Assembly: GCA_011037195.1 (NCBI GenBank)
Contig: JAAEAF010002487.1
Location: 124,001-188,000 of the forward strand
From: Triatoma infestans
Lineage: Eukaryota; Arthropoda; Insecta; Hemiptera; Reduviidae
DNA length: 64,000 bases
Direction: 5' to 3'
The notes under the pieces were generated by a model that saw nothing but the letters and a program-made list of their open reading frames with translations, had not been told where the DNA came from and searched no databases. This document shows positions 43,441-54,401 of this stretch, one piece after another. A program made the translations under genes and the position numbers. Every line of letters begins with the position of its first letter. Position 1 is the stretch's first letter.

Positions 43441-43685
43441 GGAAGGGATTAGCTCAGTGGTAGCGCGCTGGCCTAGTAACGCGGAGATCCCGAGTTCGAA
43501 TCCAGCACGCTGCCCTTAGATTTTCTCTTCCTAGGAGCCTCTACAGCTCACTGTACGGTGATGAGCAGTGTTGACTATAGCTAGAGAACACTGTTTGGAG
43601 GCCGGCAGTGCACTGAGAAGGCTCCGGGGAGCCCAATAGATCTTTCAGGTCGCGGTGCGATAATCACCTACAACAATCTAGAATC
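43441..43685 (+). mobile_element. SINE-A, complete, LINE-tail type, perfect 15-bp target duplication
   Basis: Flanks TATTGCTAATGCTTA at 43426-43440 and 43686-43700 are identical. Head GGATTAGCTCAGTGGTAGCG (A box) and CGAGTTCGAATCCAGC (B box); body CTACAGCTCACTGTACGGTG, GAGAACACTGTTTGGAGGCC; tail CCCAATAGATCTTTCAGGTC then GCGGTGCGATAATC, resembling the 3' end of the Jockey-like LINEs. It ends ACAACAATCTAGAATC without poly(A). The best reference copy here. Confidence 0.9.
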
Positions 43686-43919
43686 TATTGCTAATGCTTA
43701 AGATTTGTATTTTATTTTGCTATTATTTATTATTTTTTTTGTAAGTGAATTTGGCTAGGAAAATCTTAATACCTTCCATGGACGCAAGTGCCCATCATGA
43801 TTGGACTAAGCTTGTCAGACGGCGTTCTTTGTTAGGGGGAAAGGTAAGCATGCCGCAGATCCCATTAGCGTCTGAATCTGGCCTTTGCTACCAAGGTTCG
43901 CAACTAATTTCCTCTTCCC

Positions 43920-44125
43920 ATTTTTTTTTTTTTTTTACGATGCTGGAGCGCGATTTTCTCCATAAAAACACCGATAAATTTCATTAAATTGGATGTACTT
44001 TACTATTAATGCTGTCAATTAATATTTTGTCAACTACAGTATGAGAAAGTTGTGTGAGTGTTTCATACCAGATTATTTTTCCTTTCTTATGGATGAATAA
44101 AATACGCATTTTCGGTGAAAATTCT
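43920..44125 (+). repeat. PAL1 right-end fragment
   Basis: GATTTTCTCCATAAAAACAC, then AAATTTCATTAAATTGGATG and TATGAGAAAGTTGTGTGAGT, the terminal block of PAL1. Confidence 0.7.
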
Positions 44126-44254
44126 GTTTTGTAAGATTTGATTTTTTTTTTTTTACACGCACTCCGAATGGGCCGTTCCCGAGCTCTCGCTCATAACACC
44201 CCAATGATTATACTTCATCCCCAATGATCCCGAAATAAGAATGATTCCCAAGCA

Positions 44255-44380
44255 AGAATATAAGAGGGAAGGGGACAATTTCCATAAATTATGATGAAAT
44301 TATGCCACCATAGCAAAACAAGCTAACAAACAGCATCGCATTCATACTCGTTCATACAATAAATACATTCATACTTCACG
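44255..44380 (+). repeat. Unclassified repeat, AATAAATACATTCA tail, copy 3
   Basis: CATTCATACTCGTTCATACA and ATAAATACATTCATACTTCA match the tails at 23700 and 28895; the 5' part is shorter. Confidence 0.45.
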
Positions 44381-44539
44381 CATGCAGACAAAATTCCTAT
44401 CATAATTGACCTCTCAGTACTCGATATTCCTGAGAGGCCCGCTAAAAACTCGATAACTAATCTAAGTCATTCATGCCACAGTCATACAATAAATTACTAA
44501 TATTCCACAAGTACGCTCCACCTACCCTCGAAAATCCTC

Positions 44540-45285
44540 CTACAGTTTACCTCGTCTTACAGCCTCATCTGCAAACTTTTTAAAGCCACCGTATGCACTG
44601 AGACTTTCCAGCAACAAGGTTAATGTATCATTATCAATGCAAACATGATAGCCTATAGCACTCCATAATTTTGCCCGGAGATCCTCATAACGAATGCATT
44701 CAAAACTAATATGTTAGGCGGTCTCCAATTCACCGCAACGACAGCAACCATCACTTACCAAACCTATTTCATACCACTTTCCCTTAATTTGCCCATGGCC
44801 TGTCACTAGCCGGGAGACCGCGTAAGAAAATTCTGTGGGGACTATTCCTCTATCCATTGTCGCGTCTGGCAAAAACCTTGTAGGTGGTCCTGCCCTTTTG
44901 AGAGTAAGACCAGCGAGATTTCCATTGCAGTAACAGATCCTGATCCAGTTGTTTCTTTCTTTTATTCAGAAGCCAGATTCTGAAATCATTTCCAATTTCT
45001 TCTTCTGGTAAAGGTTCTAAAGACTGGTCCACCCAAACTAACTATTTTCCCTCTTCTTAAAAAATATAATAGGGCCGATCTCACTACTTCAGATGGAAGA
45101 CATCCCGTCAAAACTTGCAGAGCCCCAGTTGATGTCGTACGGCTAAAATTACCCATCAACAGCAGCATGGCTCTTTGTATTGCCACGGTATGACTCCTGA
45201 AGACCGAGCTGCTAACCTTATGCGCCCAAACAGAGCAGCAGTATAATACCTGTGCCAGTGAGACGCTTCTATTTACTACTTTAAC
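44540..45285 (-). pseudogene. R1-like LINE ORF2 C-terminus
   Basis: Minus strand: VSLAQVLYCCSVWAHKV, AIQRAMLLLMGNFSRTTSTG, ALQVLTGCLPSEVV, a frameshift near 45000, DFRIWLLNKRKKQLDQDLLL and QWKSRWSYSQKGRTTYKVFA, a frameshift near 44850, TEFSYAVSRLVTGHGQIKGK, then the knuckle CCRCGELETA-stop-HISFEC and RYEDLRAKLW, ending at 44540-44542. RTTST.AL.V..G..P, VTGHG....Y and C.CG..E...H..FEC, with no RNase H between, fit the R1 clade, known mainly from arthropods. Three or more defects. Confidence 0.82.
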
Positions 45286-45289
45286 AGCT

Positions 45290-45885
45290 TGTTTTCTTTA
45301 ATCCCCAAACTTTCCTCGTAAGATTTGAATTATCGTAAATAATATTGCAATATTTCCACGTAAAGCGATAAGAGAAAGTAAAAAGATTTGCGTATTTTTC
45401 TAATATATCATGATAAAATTTAATTTCAGCCAAGAATCTGTCAGAGATGATTTTAGTAAAATTCAACTGGGGCCCTTAATAAGATAGCAAAAAAGCTTTA
45501 ATGATTTTCTGTAAAATTATCAAACTAGCTACGCAAAAATAGGCCTATCACTTTTAATGGAAATATTTTTCAGAAAAATTGAATTTTCTCTAAAATATCA
45601 TTTCATTAAAATATACGATTCCATTATATATAGAACGAATTTAAGGTAAATGATACAGGTAGCTGGAATTTTTCTAAATTTGAAGAAAAGCTAAAAATTG
45701 GAAGAAGTTTACAGAATTTACTCTGAACAGCGCCAACGTTTTTCTTTCAACTTGGATTGTTAACGGCACACATATTATGTACATCTATTCACAATTTAAT
45801 ACTATTAGCTAATTCTACATTGTCTGAGGCTTTACGCCTAATCAAAACCACCAATTATTCCCTTCCACAAGTATTAGCTTTAAAA
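45290..45885. other. AT-rich, possible decayed PAL1 unit
   Basis: 45540-45765 has TATCACTTTTAATGGAAATA and related words but is too diverged to place. Confidence 0.35.
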
Positions 45886-45889
45886 GTGT

Positions 45890-45995
45890 AATAGTCCTGA
45901 AGAAGCTCACTGCAATATGGGCAAAACAACGTTTTCTAGCAAACTATTGATGGAGTCTCAACCCGCCAACTCAAGTGTTTTTCATTGTTTATCTT
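45890..45995 (+). repeat. HHR-4 fragment
   Basis: CCTGAAGAAGCTCACTGCAA, TATGGGCAAAACAACG, TAGCAAACTATTGATGGAGT. The CTGAAGA core is intact (45897-45903) but GAAA has become AAAA. Confidence 0.65.
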
Positions 45996-46199
45996 TCTAG
46001 GTGAAGCTAAAAATCTTAAAAACTTATGCCCAAATTTTGCAAATCAATCATTAATTTCTTTAGATCTTGAATATGCTCAGATATTTAGATTATTATATTT
46101 TTTTTGAACTGTTTATTTAGGTCTTCTACTATTAATTTTAACGTTAATCCTCCAATTAATTCAAACCACAAGTCTCACAAATATATAATTCCAGGATAA

Positions 46200-46729
46200 T
46201 TTTGGGCATTGAAGAGGATATCTAAAACTACGCGAGAAGCTGTAGAGACAGACACAATTCTGGGATTACACTCCGATAATGGCGCTCTTAATACAGCATC
46301 GAAAAGTCCTAAGTTGCTGTGTCTTTTACGGAGCTCTCTCAGGCATCGTTGGATCCCTTACTGGACATTGTGGTGTAAGCAGACAACTCTACCTAATGGG
46401 GCTCATGCCGGATCCATTTTGTAGAGTCTGTGAGACAGAGGAGGAAACACCCATCCATCTTATGACAGATTGCTGGGTGTGAGTAGATTAGGTTCGGGAC
46501 CTTTGGTGGGAGCAAGATGTCTGTGGAAAAGCTTAGGCTATTTCCCCTTAAGGTTATTGTCCGATTTGTTTGGAATGCGGGGGAATCTTAAATGGATTAG
46601 ACCCGGGTCTGGATATTTGTTCTAGACCAGGTTTGTTGCTGTTTTTCTTGGGGTAGCTATATGGGCCCAGTGGGGCTTTGGATAGCGTAGGGTTTGGTCC
46701 CTCCCTTCAGACAAATAATAATAATAAGT
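46200..46729 (+). pseudogene. Jockey-like LINE C-terminus and 3' UTR
   Basis: One frame has LHSDNGALNTASKSPKLL, possibly the third RNase H block (SD). Another gives GSLTGHCGVSRQLYLMGL and the knuckle CRVCETEEETPIHLMTDC. A 3' UTR of about 240 bp ends CCTCCCTTCAGACAAATAAT with an (ATA)n tail at 46712-46727. Frames are broken. Confidence 0.78.
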
Positions 46730-46845
46730 TTGGGCACTGAAGAGCATCAAAAACTATGCGAGGAGAGCTAGAGGCAGACACAAATCTGGGCCTATACTCC
46801 GATAAGTGGTCTTAGTTCAGCATGGAAAAGCCCAGTATTGATCAG
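46730..46845 (+). repeat. Direct repeat of 46200-46315
   Basis: GGGCACTGAAGAGCATCAAA, GAGGCAGACACAAATCTGGG, CTATACTCCGATAAGTGGTC and CATGGAAAAGCCC repeat 46203-46312 with about 80 percent identity by eye. It starts directly after the LINE's (ATA)n tail. Confidence 0.75.
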
Positions 46846-46869
46846 AGGAGCTTGGGAACATTGCTCGCC

Positions 46870-47097
46870 AATATTAGGCGAAAAATTGTGGAATTTTGGA
46901 AAGCTTCAGGTTTGAAGATCGGAAAAATCGTGAAAGCTGAAAATCCATTCAGTTTTCATTCCTCAGGGTTGAGGAATTTTGACAGATAACTTCCTCTGGG
47001 ATCCGATTGAGATACCCAAATGGAATGTTAAGTTTGAATTTTCTGTGATTTTTCTTTTTTGAGCTATGTTCTTCACATAGTCACGCACACACACACA

Positions 47098-47128
<31 letters not shown>

Positions 47129-47265
47129 GATACACACATACCTTCGCTAAAAACATTTTTTCCGTGCTCAGGGGGACTTCAAAACATGTATCTCCGGTAA
47201 AAACTCGATATCGAAAATTTCACACGATTGCAGTAAGGGAAATTAAAAATGCATCAGCCATTCGA
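46870..47265 (-). repeat. PAL1 fragment
   Basis: Minus orientation: left end GGTAAAAACTCGATATCGAA, a (CA)n tract, TTTGAGCTATG, then GAATTTTGACAGATAACTTC and the start of an inner unit. Confidence 0.78.
47085..47128. repeat. (CA)n microsatellite inside PAL1
   Basis: Near-perfect CA repeat at the expected PAL1 position. Confidence 0.9.
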
Positions 47266-47299
47266 AGTATATACATTTTTAACTTTATGAAAAATGTGT

Positions 47300-48665
47300 G
47301 AAGATTAGAAAGGTAAAATTTTTCTTTTCACAAGCGGGCAGCGCAATCAATTAGAGTGGCAAATCAATACTTTTCAGCCGAATAAATTCTTTTAAAATGA
47401 TAAAAATTCATTTTTTTTTATTGTTTGTTTAAGTTTTATTTGAAGGTGTATACATTTTATTTTCACATTAAGAAGTGAAACTAAAAAAATAAATAAAACA
47501 GGTGTTGAGAGCGTATAAAAAATAAAAGCAATTTTGAATATAAAATGAACAGAATATAAAATGAATAACGGAATCCCAACATATACAGCGCTGTATTCTT
47601 GTTTAACACGGTATAAGTTTCCAAGTACAACTGTAAGTTTCCTGTTATGGTTCCATCTAAATCCACCTGGAGCATCTTCAAGGTAGGTAGGTGGGTTTTC
47701 TCCTATATTTCATTCTCCTACTCTCTTTACTCACTATGTCTCACTTCTGTCCCTCAACCTTCCATTAAACTCATCTTCAAGCTGGCAGTTTGTCCTATAT
47801 CTCTGTGAAAACCATTCCACGTCCAAAGTTTCTCAAACTCTTATCCTCAGGAAAACCAATATAATCCTGTTATCGAACGTTTTGTCTTTTCTAGCTACAT
47901 TTTCCTTAAGGCTATTTCATCACGAAATCTATTTCAGTGCCACTAATGATAATCCTTTTAGGTGGTACCTGTTGATTTCATTTTTCTTCTTCTTTTTTAC
48001 AGTTAAATGATTATCGACACTGTGAAGGACCTTAATTTTTTAGTAATATGGTAAACAAAAATGGATATTACATATCGAAATCTAGAAGTTGGAAAAATTC
48101 CTTAGTTTCATGTTTAGGTGAGGATCATTCTACCAACACTTTATTCATTTTTGCTCACATCTTATTAACATAATCACAATTAAACTTTCATTTTAATTAT
48201 TAAATAAAAATAAATTAGATTACTGAAGGTCAAAAACGAGATCTATTAATAGTGTAACGGGGAATGAGTGGTGAAATAAGTGAAGACACAAAACTCGATA
48301 TTTATACTTGAACGCACACAATTTATATTTAAGTAGTTTGTGAGGAGAGATGTTGGCGGCCTGATGTGGAATGGTAGCGTTGGCTGGTGATCCGCCTGGT
48401 GAGCGACGTGCAGTTTGGACTCTTACTTGTTCTAACAATATTAGCTAGCGATCTAGTTTGGCGAACCGTTCAAGACCTTATTTCCTCACCAACGCTGCTC
48501 TGACGTATTGCTTTCCAAAACCCACATATTTTTGAATTATTTATCCCAATTCCTTTTGGAGAGATCTAGAGACAGCTTCTAAAGCAAAGCATGGCCGTTC
48601 AAGAAAAAGCTTGTTTTGTTAATACATTGGGCGTGATCGAGGGGTTAATGTGTAGTTTTTACTTA
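47300..48665. other. No firm feature
   Basis: 48355-48450 (GGTAGCGTTGGCTGGTGATC region) resembles 58985-59060 (TGTTAGCGTTGGCTAGTTAG), a possible shared repeat of unknown type. The rest is AT-rich. Confidence 0.35.
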
Positions 48666-48682
48666 CATTGGATACGAAAAAA

Positions 48683-49684
48683 ATCTAGTGTGAAACACTC
48701 ACACAACTTTCTATTACTCAAGTTTTCAAAATTATAATTAACAAATTTTAAAGTTAGTATACCACATTTAATGAAATTCGTCGAAAAATGAAAAACTGTT
48801 CAATAAAAGCGCACTTCCGGTTAACTAATTTTCTTGAAACTTGGAATTTTGACCATCTATTTATTTCTAATTAATTTCGTTTGGATGATAGAATTGTATA
48901 ATCAACTATGATAGCACTTTAGAGAAAAATATAACCCCACCCTCCCCCTAAAATGCCATTAAATGAATTTAACCAGAGAAATGTTATAAATAAAAGTTGT
49001 AGATCTTTGTATGTGTAATTGATTTCCAATTTCAAGAAAATCGTCGGAGTCATTTTTGAGAAAATCGCGAAAAAGTGAAAAAAATCATTAGTTAATTAGT
49101 AAAGTAAACGCACTTCCGGTCATCCGATCTTTTCAAACTCGAAATTTCAACAACATATTTAATTCTAATTAACATTATTTAGATGATTGAATTGTATAAT
49201 AAACTGAAATAGCTTTAACTTTAGAGGAAACCCTAATCCCCCTCCCTCAAAAGTACCCTTAAAGGAATTTTACCGGAAAAATGATTCAAATAAATGTTGT
49301 AGCTCTTTGTATGTGTAGTTGAAGTGCTAAGTTTAAAGAATATCGTCAGAACCATTTTTGAGAAAATCGCAAAATAGTAAAAAAAACAACTAGTAAAGTG
49401 GTACTTTCGGTTGAGAAATTTTGATAGATAACCTACTGTCAGATCCCATTGTGATACCTAAACGGAATATCAAGTTTCAACTTTCTACGGTTTTTCGTTT
49501 TTGAGCTATGATGTTCACGTACATATATACACGCACACACATACACACCATTTTCTAAAAACAACTTTTTTGGACTTAGGAGACCTCAAAACGGATATTT
49601 CCGTTGAAAACTTGATATCGAAAATTTGACACGATTACGATGCTATTTCCTCTTACTAGGAGAGTGAGAGAAAGTAAAAAGATG
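48683..49684 (-). repeat. PAL1, fullest copy
   Basis: Minus strand from CATCTTTTTACTTTCTCTCA (49684) through CCTAGTAAGAGG, GTTTTCAACGGAAATATCCG, a CA tract, CATAGCTCAAAAACGAAAAA, CCGAAAGTACCACTTTACTA, two tandem inner units (about 49410-49115 and 49115-48815), then the end AGAAAGTTGTGTGAGTGTTT and CACACTAGA. Short inverted words ACTTTCTCTCACT and, from the other end, ACTTTCTATTACTC sit near the two termini. About 1 kb, non-coding; a non-autonomous DNA element or a mobile satellite carrier. Confidence 0.85.
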
Positions 49685-49829
49685 GCAATTCTCTCGACTG
49701 GTTTAATAATTATTGATAATTGAATCCAGCGCATGGTGGTGGCAAATTTTATCAACATAAAGATATTTACTCCTCAAGAGGAAAATATGTGGCATCTTCA
49801 TTTTTATAGCAGAACTATCGTTTGTGTAT

Positions 49830-50480
49830 ATGTATGATGTGTGTATGTGAGAATCAAATATCTCACAACGTACACTCACAAGACGCTTTAGACACTCAAA
49901 CTTTATTTGCTTTTAGTTACCACCATCGTTTTAGACGGATAGATTTCTGTAAAAAAACCAACAACCGAAATTGTTATCTTATGGAATGTTTATTTTTATA
50001 GTTTATTTATTTATTTATTTATTTTTACGATTTTCCCAAAACTGGATCCAGAGATTTTCTTTAAAGTATACACATAAAGAAATATCACTTTTATCTGTAG
50101 CGTTTTTCTAGTAAAACTGATTTGTTGAAGATTTTATGGGGACCTTTGCTCTTTAAGTGCCCCCCAAATTGAGTACAGTGACGATATTACTATCTATCTA
50201 TCTATATAATATGAAAGTAAATTAAAAATATTGCTGAAATTTCATCGCTGAAGAAAATAGTTTAGCGAAAATACGACTTAACATAATTTTTTCCCCAACG
50301 CATGTTATAAACAGTTACGCTGATCACAGACACATACACGTACATACATACACATGTAGACCACTATTTTGGACTCAGAGAATCATAAAACGAGTATTTC
50401 CGGTGAAAATTAGATACCGTAAATTTGCCACGATCACAATACTTCCTCATATAGTGCAGTAAGGAAATGTAACATACATT
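49830..50480 (-). repeat. PAL1, diverged copy
   Basis: Minus orientation: left end near 50470, GGTGAAAATTAGATACCG, GACTCAGAGAATCATAAAAC, CA-type block, and an inner unit with GATTTTCCCAAAACTGGATC. More diverged than the neighbour at 48683. Confidence 0.65.
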
Positions 50481-50559
50481 TATTACAAAATTTTATATAC
50501 CAATAAACTGGTTTTATATACGTCTACTACAGATTCACTCTTAAAACCCTCCCATTTTC

Positions 50560-50905
50560 TGAAAAAAACTTCATTGACTGATTGGTTGACTAAAAAAAAA
50601 ATGAAAAGAAAAATCAACAGTAATATAGACATCTGCAATTATTATAACTGCAAACCACAGAGATGGTTCACAGATGGTACGAGTATATGCGGCAGTTCAG
50701 AATCAGTTAATACTTTAAATAACTTACCGCAGATTCAAGAAAAGTGTAGGCTGTGCAATCGAGTCATGGAAAGCATACAACAACTTTCAGCAGGCTGCTC
50801 ATTATCAGATTCACAGGAGTACCTAGAAAGGCATGAAAATATCGCCAAGATTTCCCACTTAAACGATAGAAACCTTGCGTGCGACTTTAGGGTTCGATAT
50901 TTCGA
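50560..50905 (+). pseudogene. LINE C-terminus with zinc knuckle
   Basis: Reads CRLCNRVMESIQQLSAGC, then SQEYLERHENIAKISHLNDR. C..C....E.I.HL..GC..L...EYL.RH..V..I.H is a C-terminal signature seen in invertebrate LINE proteins. The His of the knuckle is Gln here. The clade is uncertain. Confidence 0.65.
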
Positions 50906-50929
50906 ATTGCATTTCTTACTATAGCTATA

Positions 50930-52205
50930 AACTACTGGAATATGTTCAGGAAAATAAATCAGATAGAGATCTAAACGGGACGCTGAGAAATCATCATAGA
51001 AGACTATTCCCCATACTGAGCCCATTTTTTTTTTCTTCTTTTTCTTCTTAGGGGAAGAAGATCTCCTAGAATTGTCACGATTCCTTTAGATATGCATTTG
51101 CAGTCTTAACGCGGCGAAAAGATTAGAAAATATCAAGTCCTGTGAATCCAATTGAACCAGACGTATAAGCGGGAAACCGCTAAAATCCACCCGGTTTCTG
51201 TTAATCTTATTATTCCAATCTCTGTTAATGGCTTAGTGGCAAAAGCTCTTGCCTTCTCACTAACACTCTGCTCGAAGCTCAGTTGTCGGGCCCCCATTGC
51301 AAATCTAGACTTACAATAAGGAAAATCTTAAACGTCACTTAGATAGTTTATTTGAAAAATGCGTGGAATGTAGCTAGCGACCCTGTCACTAACAGCCATT
51401 ATTTTTGTACTCAACAGCTCTATGAAAAATTAAATAATAAATAGTGAATAACAATAAAAATAATTAAGTAAATGTGTAAATGTATAAAGAAAAAATTTAA
51501 AATTAATGAATTATTTAATTAACGCCACCTGCAGGTTAGAATTAATTTGAATAATAAGAATAAATTATGCTAAACATTCGAGAAATGGTATAAAATTGAT
51601 AATTATCTAAAACTTTAAAAACAAAGTTCATAAAACCTTTAACTTAACTCCTATATGCCTATATTGGGTTAGGGGTTCATCACGTGGTCGTGTATGTATA
51701 CAAAACTGTTTGGAACAAAGACAGTCTTTCACAAACACTTAACAACGTGCTTATTTGATTTTTATTACATTTAAAAACATATTATTTTTTTTGCAAAACA
51801 AATATATTAAACATTCCAAAAAAAAATTCTTTAAAATTATTTATTAAGTTAAATGTTATATTTGAGATAAATTTGAAACAGATAATAGATTGCAACTAGC
51901 TTACAAACTATGCTGCTATTAACCATTTATTTTATTTATCTACAAAACTATTGCTGGGTTTTTCATTTTTCTCAGGAGTTGTCTTATTTACATAAAATAA
52001 TGGCATGCAAAAATTTTGATTTTATTATTATCTCTGGTTTTATCAGAAGCCATGAATAAGACTTTCAATTTGTATTGAATAAATATTGTCCTTTAAAAGG
52101 AACAATATTTGTCCGTGAGATAAATATAATGCTGATTCCCTTTGCAGATCATCCAGCATTTATATCAATTCATAGGCATTTAGGAAAAATAATAATAATA
52201 ATAAT
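50930..52205. other. No firm feature
   Basis: 51228-51295 has a tRNA-like ATGGCTTAGTGGCAAAAGC and may be a decayed SINE head. 51480-52190 is AT-rich. Confidence 0.35.
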
Positions 52206-52214
52206 AATATTAGG

Positions 52215-52325
52215 GAGATCTCTAGGGGTGGCGCAGGAGGAGAGGGGAGGCTGGAGGTTAGAGAGTGGTTATCCTCACCTGGGGGTTAGAGAGTGGCTCC
52301 CTCATCGGGCACCTCCCTAGAGATG
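52215..52325. repeat. Imperfect inverted repeat with inner direct repeat
   Basis: GATCTCTAGGGGTGGCGC and GGCACCTCCCTAGAGATGAC are inverted around about 75 bases that hold GGTTAGAGAGTGG twice. It lies at the 5' edge of the J3 LINE. Confidence 0.7.
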
Positions 52326-52331
52326 ACATGA

Positions 52332-53180
52332 TTAAGAAATACAGCTTCACTAAAAGGAATTAAGGAACATGCCATTAAATGGGATACTGACGGGTCTAAG
52401 ACCCACGAGGGAACTGGGGCGGGGGTGGTTGGTCCAAGGATCAAGCACTCGGAACCCATGGATAAATTTCCCAGCATTTTTCAGGCGGAGATATACGCTA
52501 TTGGAAGATGTGTACAATTTAACCTCGATAAGGGATATAGGAACCAGCTAATTGTTATCCTTTCCGATAGTCAAGCAGCTATTAGAGCATTGAGTGCATC
52601 AGTTATCAACTCTAAAATGGTCTGGGAATGCCTAGATAAACTTAATAACCTACGCAAAAGGAACAAAGTTGTGCTTTGGTCGGTGCCGGGGCATGTTGGC
52701 ATTGAAGGGAATGAGATTGCTGACGCCCTGGCCATGTTAGGCTCTACGACCCCACTTCTAGGGCCGGAACCTTTTTGTGGGTTTAGCGATCAGTTTCTGT
52801 TGGAGGAACTTAGCAAGGAAGAGGAGACGAGGAGATCTCAACTCTGGTACTCCCTCCCCGGTTTGCGGCAGGCCAAGATCTGCTTGGGAAATTATAACCG
52901 ACGGAGGTCGGAGGCCTGCATTGAATTGAGCAAGAACAAGCTCCGCGTTCTTATGGGTTTCCTCGCGGGGCATTGCCGACTTAGAGGACACCTGGTGAAT
53001 CTGGGTTTGGAGCTGAAGGAAACTCCATTACATCTCCTAACAGACTGCAAGGCTGCCACTCAGAGAAGGTTCAAGAACCTGGGTAGCTACCAGGTGGAGG
53101 AGGGGGATATACCCTCTCTAGAGCCTGTCAGGATACTGGGATTCCTCAGGGATCTCAAACTGATGGAGGTTTTGTAAAAC
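52332..53180 (+). CDS. Jockey-like LINE copy J3, RNase H and zinc knuckle, open frame
   Basis: Open without a stop from 52332 to TAA near 53178, about 282 codons, all after the RT domain. RNase H: WDTDGSKTHEGTGAG (residues 20-34), FPSIFQAEIYAIGRC, IVILSDSQAAIRAL, SVPGHVGIEGNEIADALA; all four acidic positions and the His are present. Then LRVLMGFLAGHCRLRGHL and a knuckle-like region where the usual C..C is lost (LELKETPLHLLTDC). 5'-truncated, so partial; the RNase H should still fold. No start codon is meant: the upstream ORF is missing. Confidence 0.85.
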
Positions 53181-53300
53181 GGATGTTCAGCTGGGACATC
53201 TGTTCGGGTGCTGTGGGCAAGCCTGCGGCACCCAGGGGGCATAGCACAATAGACCGGATAAAAGGTCGCAGTGCATTGACCCCCCCCTCCCCGCTTCAAA
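53181..53300 (+). other. J3 LINE 3' UTR and poly(A)
   Basis: Contains CACAATAGACCGGATAAAAG then GTCGCAGTGCATTG, a GACC...GGTC hairpin candidate, a C run, CCCGCTTC and about 9 A. It is the closest LINE match to the tail of the SINE-A at 55703-55948. Confidence 0.75.
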
Positions 53301-53724
53301 AAAAAAATAGGGAAATTCAGCGGCACATTCCGGAGTACGCACTACATATAATTCGAAAATCTTTCTCCCACCATTTTATTTTTATCAAAGATTTCCTTCA
53401 ACTTAATCTTGCGTCTATAAATGCCACCATGAAATACATATTTCATAGACTTATAAAAAAAATGGAATTAGAAAAAATAGCGCGGAAAATGTTGTAAAAT
53501 TCGATATGTAATCTATTTAAAAAAAAACACTTTGCGCAATTCAAAATTCCTAAAGGTAGTTTTAAATCAGCCGAAGAAAAGGTGATTGACGGTTGTGATT
53601 GGCTACATTATTTTAAGATAGGACATTTCCCCTCCAGGCCTTCTTTTTGAAGCTATTTTAAAAATAATAGTAGCTCTCTAACCAGTTTTAATTATACGCT
53701 AATAAGGTTCTATATATTAAAAAT

Positions 53725-54015
53725 ATTTTACGTGATAGCCTGCTTCTTTTTGTGGTCATCGACCGGTTTCGGACTGTTTTTGTTAAAACATTCTGATAAT
53801 ATAGATTTGCACAGAGCAAATTTAGTTGACACACTCAACTAAGTGTATCAACTAAATTTGTTCTATGCAAGTCTATGTTATCACACTGTTTTGTCAACAG
53901 AATGATGGGCGAACGCCTGAAACCGGTCGATGACCACAAAAAGAAACAGGCTATCACGGAAAATATATCTGATGCTTTCCAGCTCTGCGGAATCAACTAC
54001 AACAATTATGTATTA
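53725..54015. mobile_element. HHR-3 palindromic element, copy 3
   Basis: Left arm GTGATAGCCTGCTTCTTTTT and GGTCATCGACCGGTTTC; centre TAGTTGACACACTCAACTAA with inverted GTGTATCAACTAAATTTG; right arm GATGGGCGAACGCCTGAAAC, CGGTCGATGACCACAAAAAG and GCTTTCCAGCTCTGC. GAAACCGGTC is intact but CTGAAGA has become AGAATGA. Confidence 0.82.
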
Positions 54016-54019
54016 CTTA

Positions 54020-54400
54020 TTAAACTATATTTGGGCACTACAGTTCAGGATGGGCTTAAACCTTCAACAAGAATCATTACAGCCATCCTTATTTTGAGTT
54101 TCCTTTCCTCCAATCCGACTCTCTAGCTATCCGAACATTTCTACGCAGACCTTAGCCCTTCTATTCTTCGTGAGGACTGGTTCAAATTGCAAAACTCTCC
54201 TTGATATCTGTATTCCTTCATCCTAACAATACGACCTTAACTTTCACCTAAACTTATTCAGCTAAATAGCCGTAATCGCTAGGGAGTCCTCAAAAGATGT
54301 GTACAATTCTCTGTTATGCCGTACACTCTAAGGAGTGTCCATCTTAATTGTGCCATAAATTTGTAAGTCCACAAATTACAGAACTCCCAAGAATTACACA
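54020..54400. other. No recognised feature
   Basis: Less AT-rich but no coding or repeat match. Confidence 0.35.
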
Positions 54401-54401
54401 C

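Noticed and set aside
43441..43506. tRNA gene
   Set aside because: The sequence recurs seven times with the same non-tRNA body; it is the SINE-A head.
51228..51295. SINE head
   Set aside because: A box-like word only; the B box and body are not recognisable.
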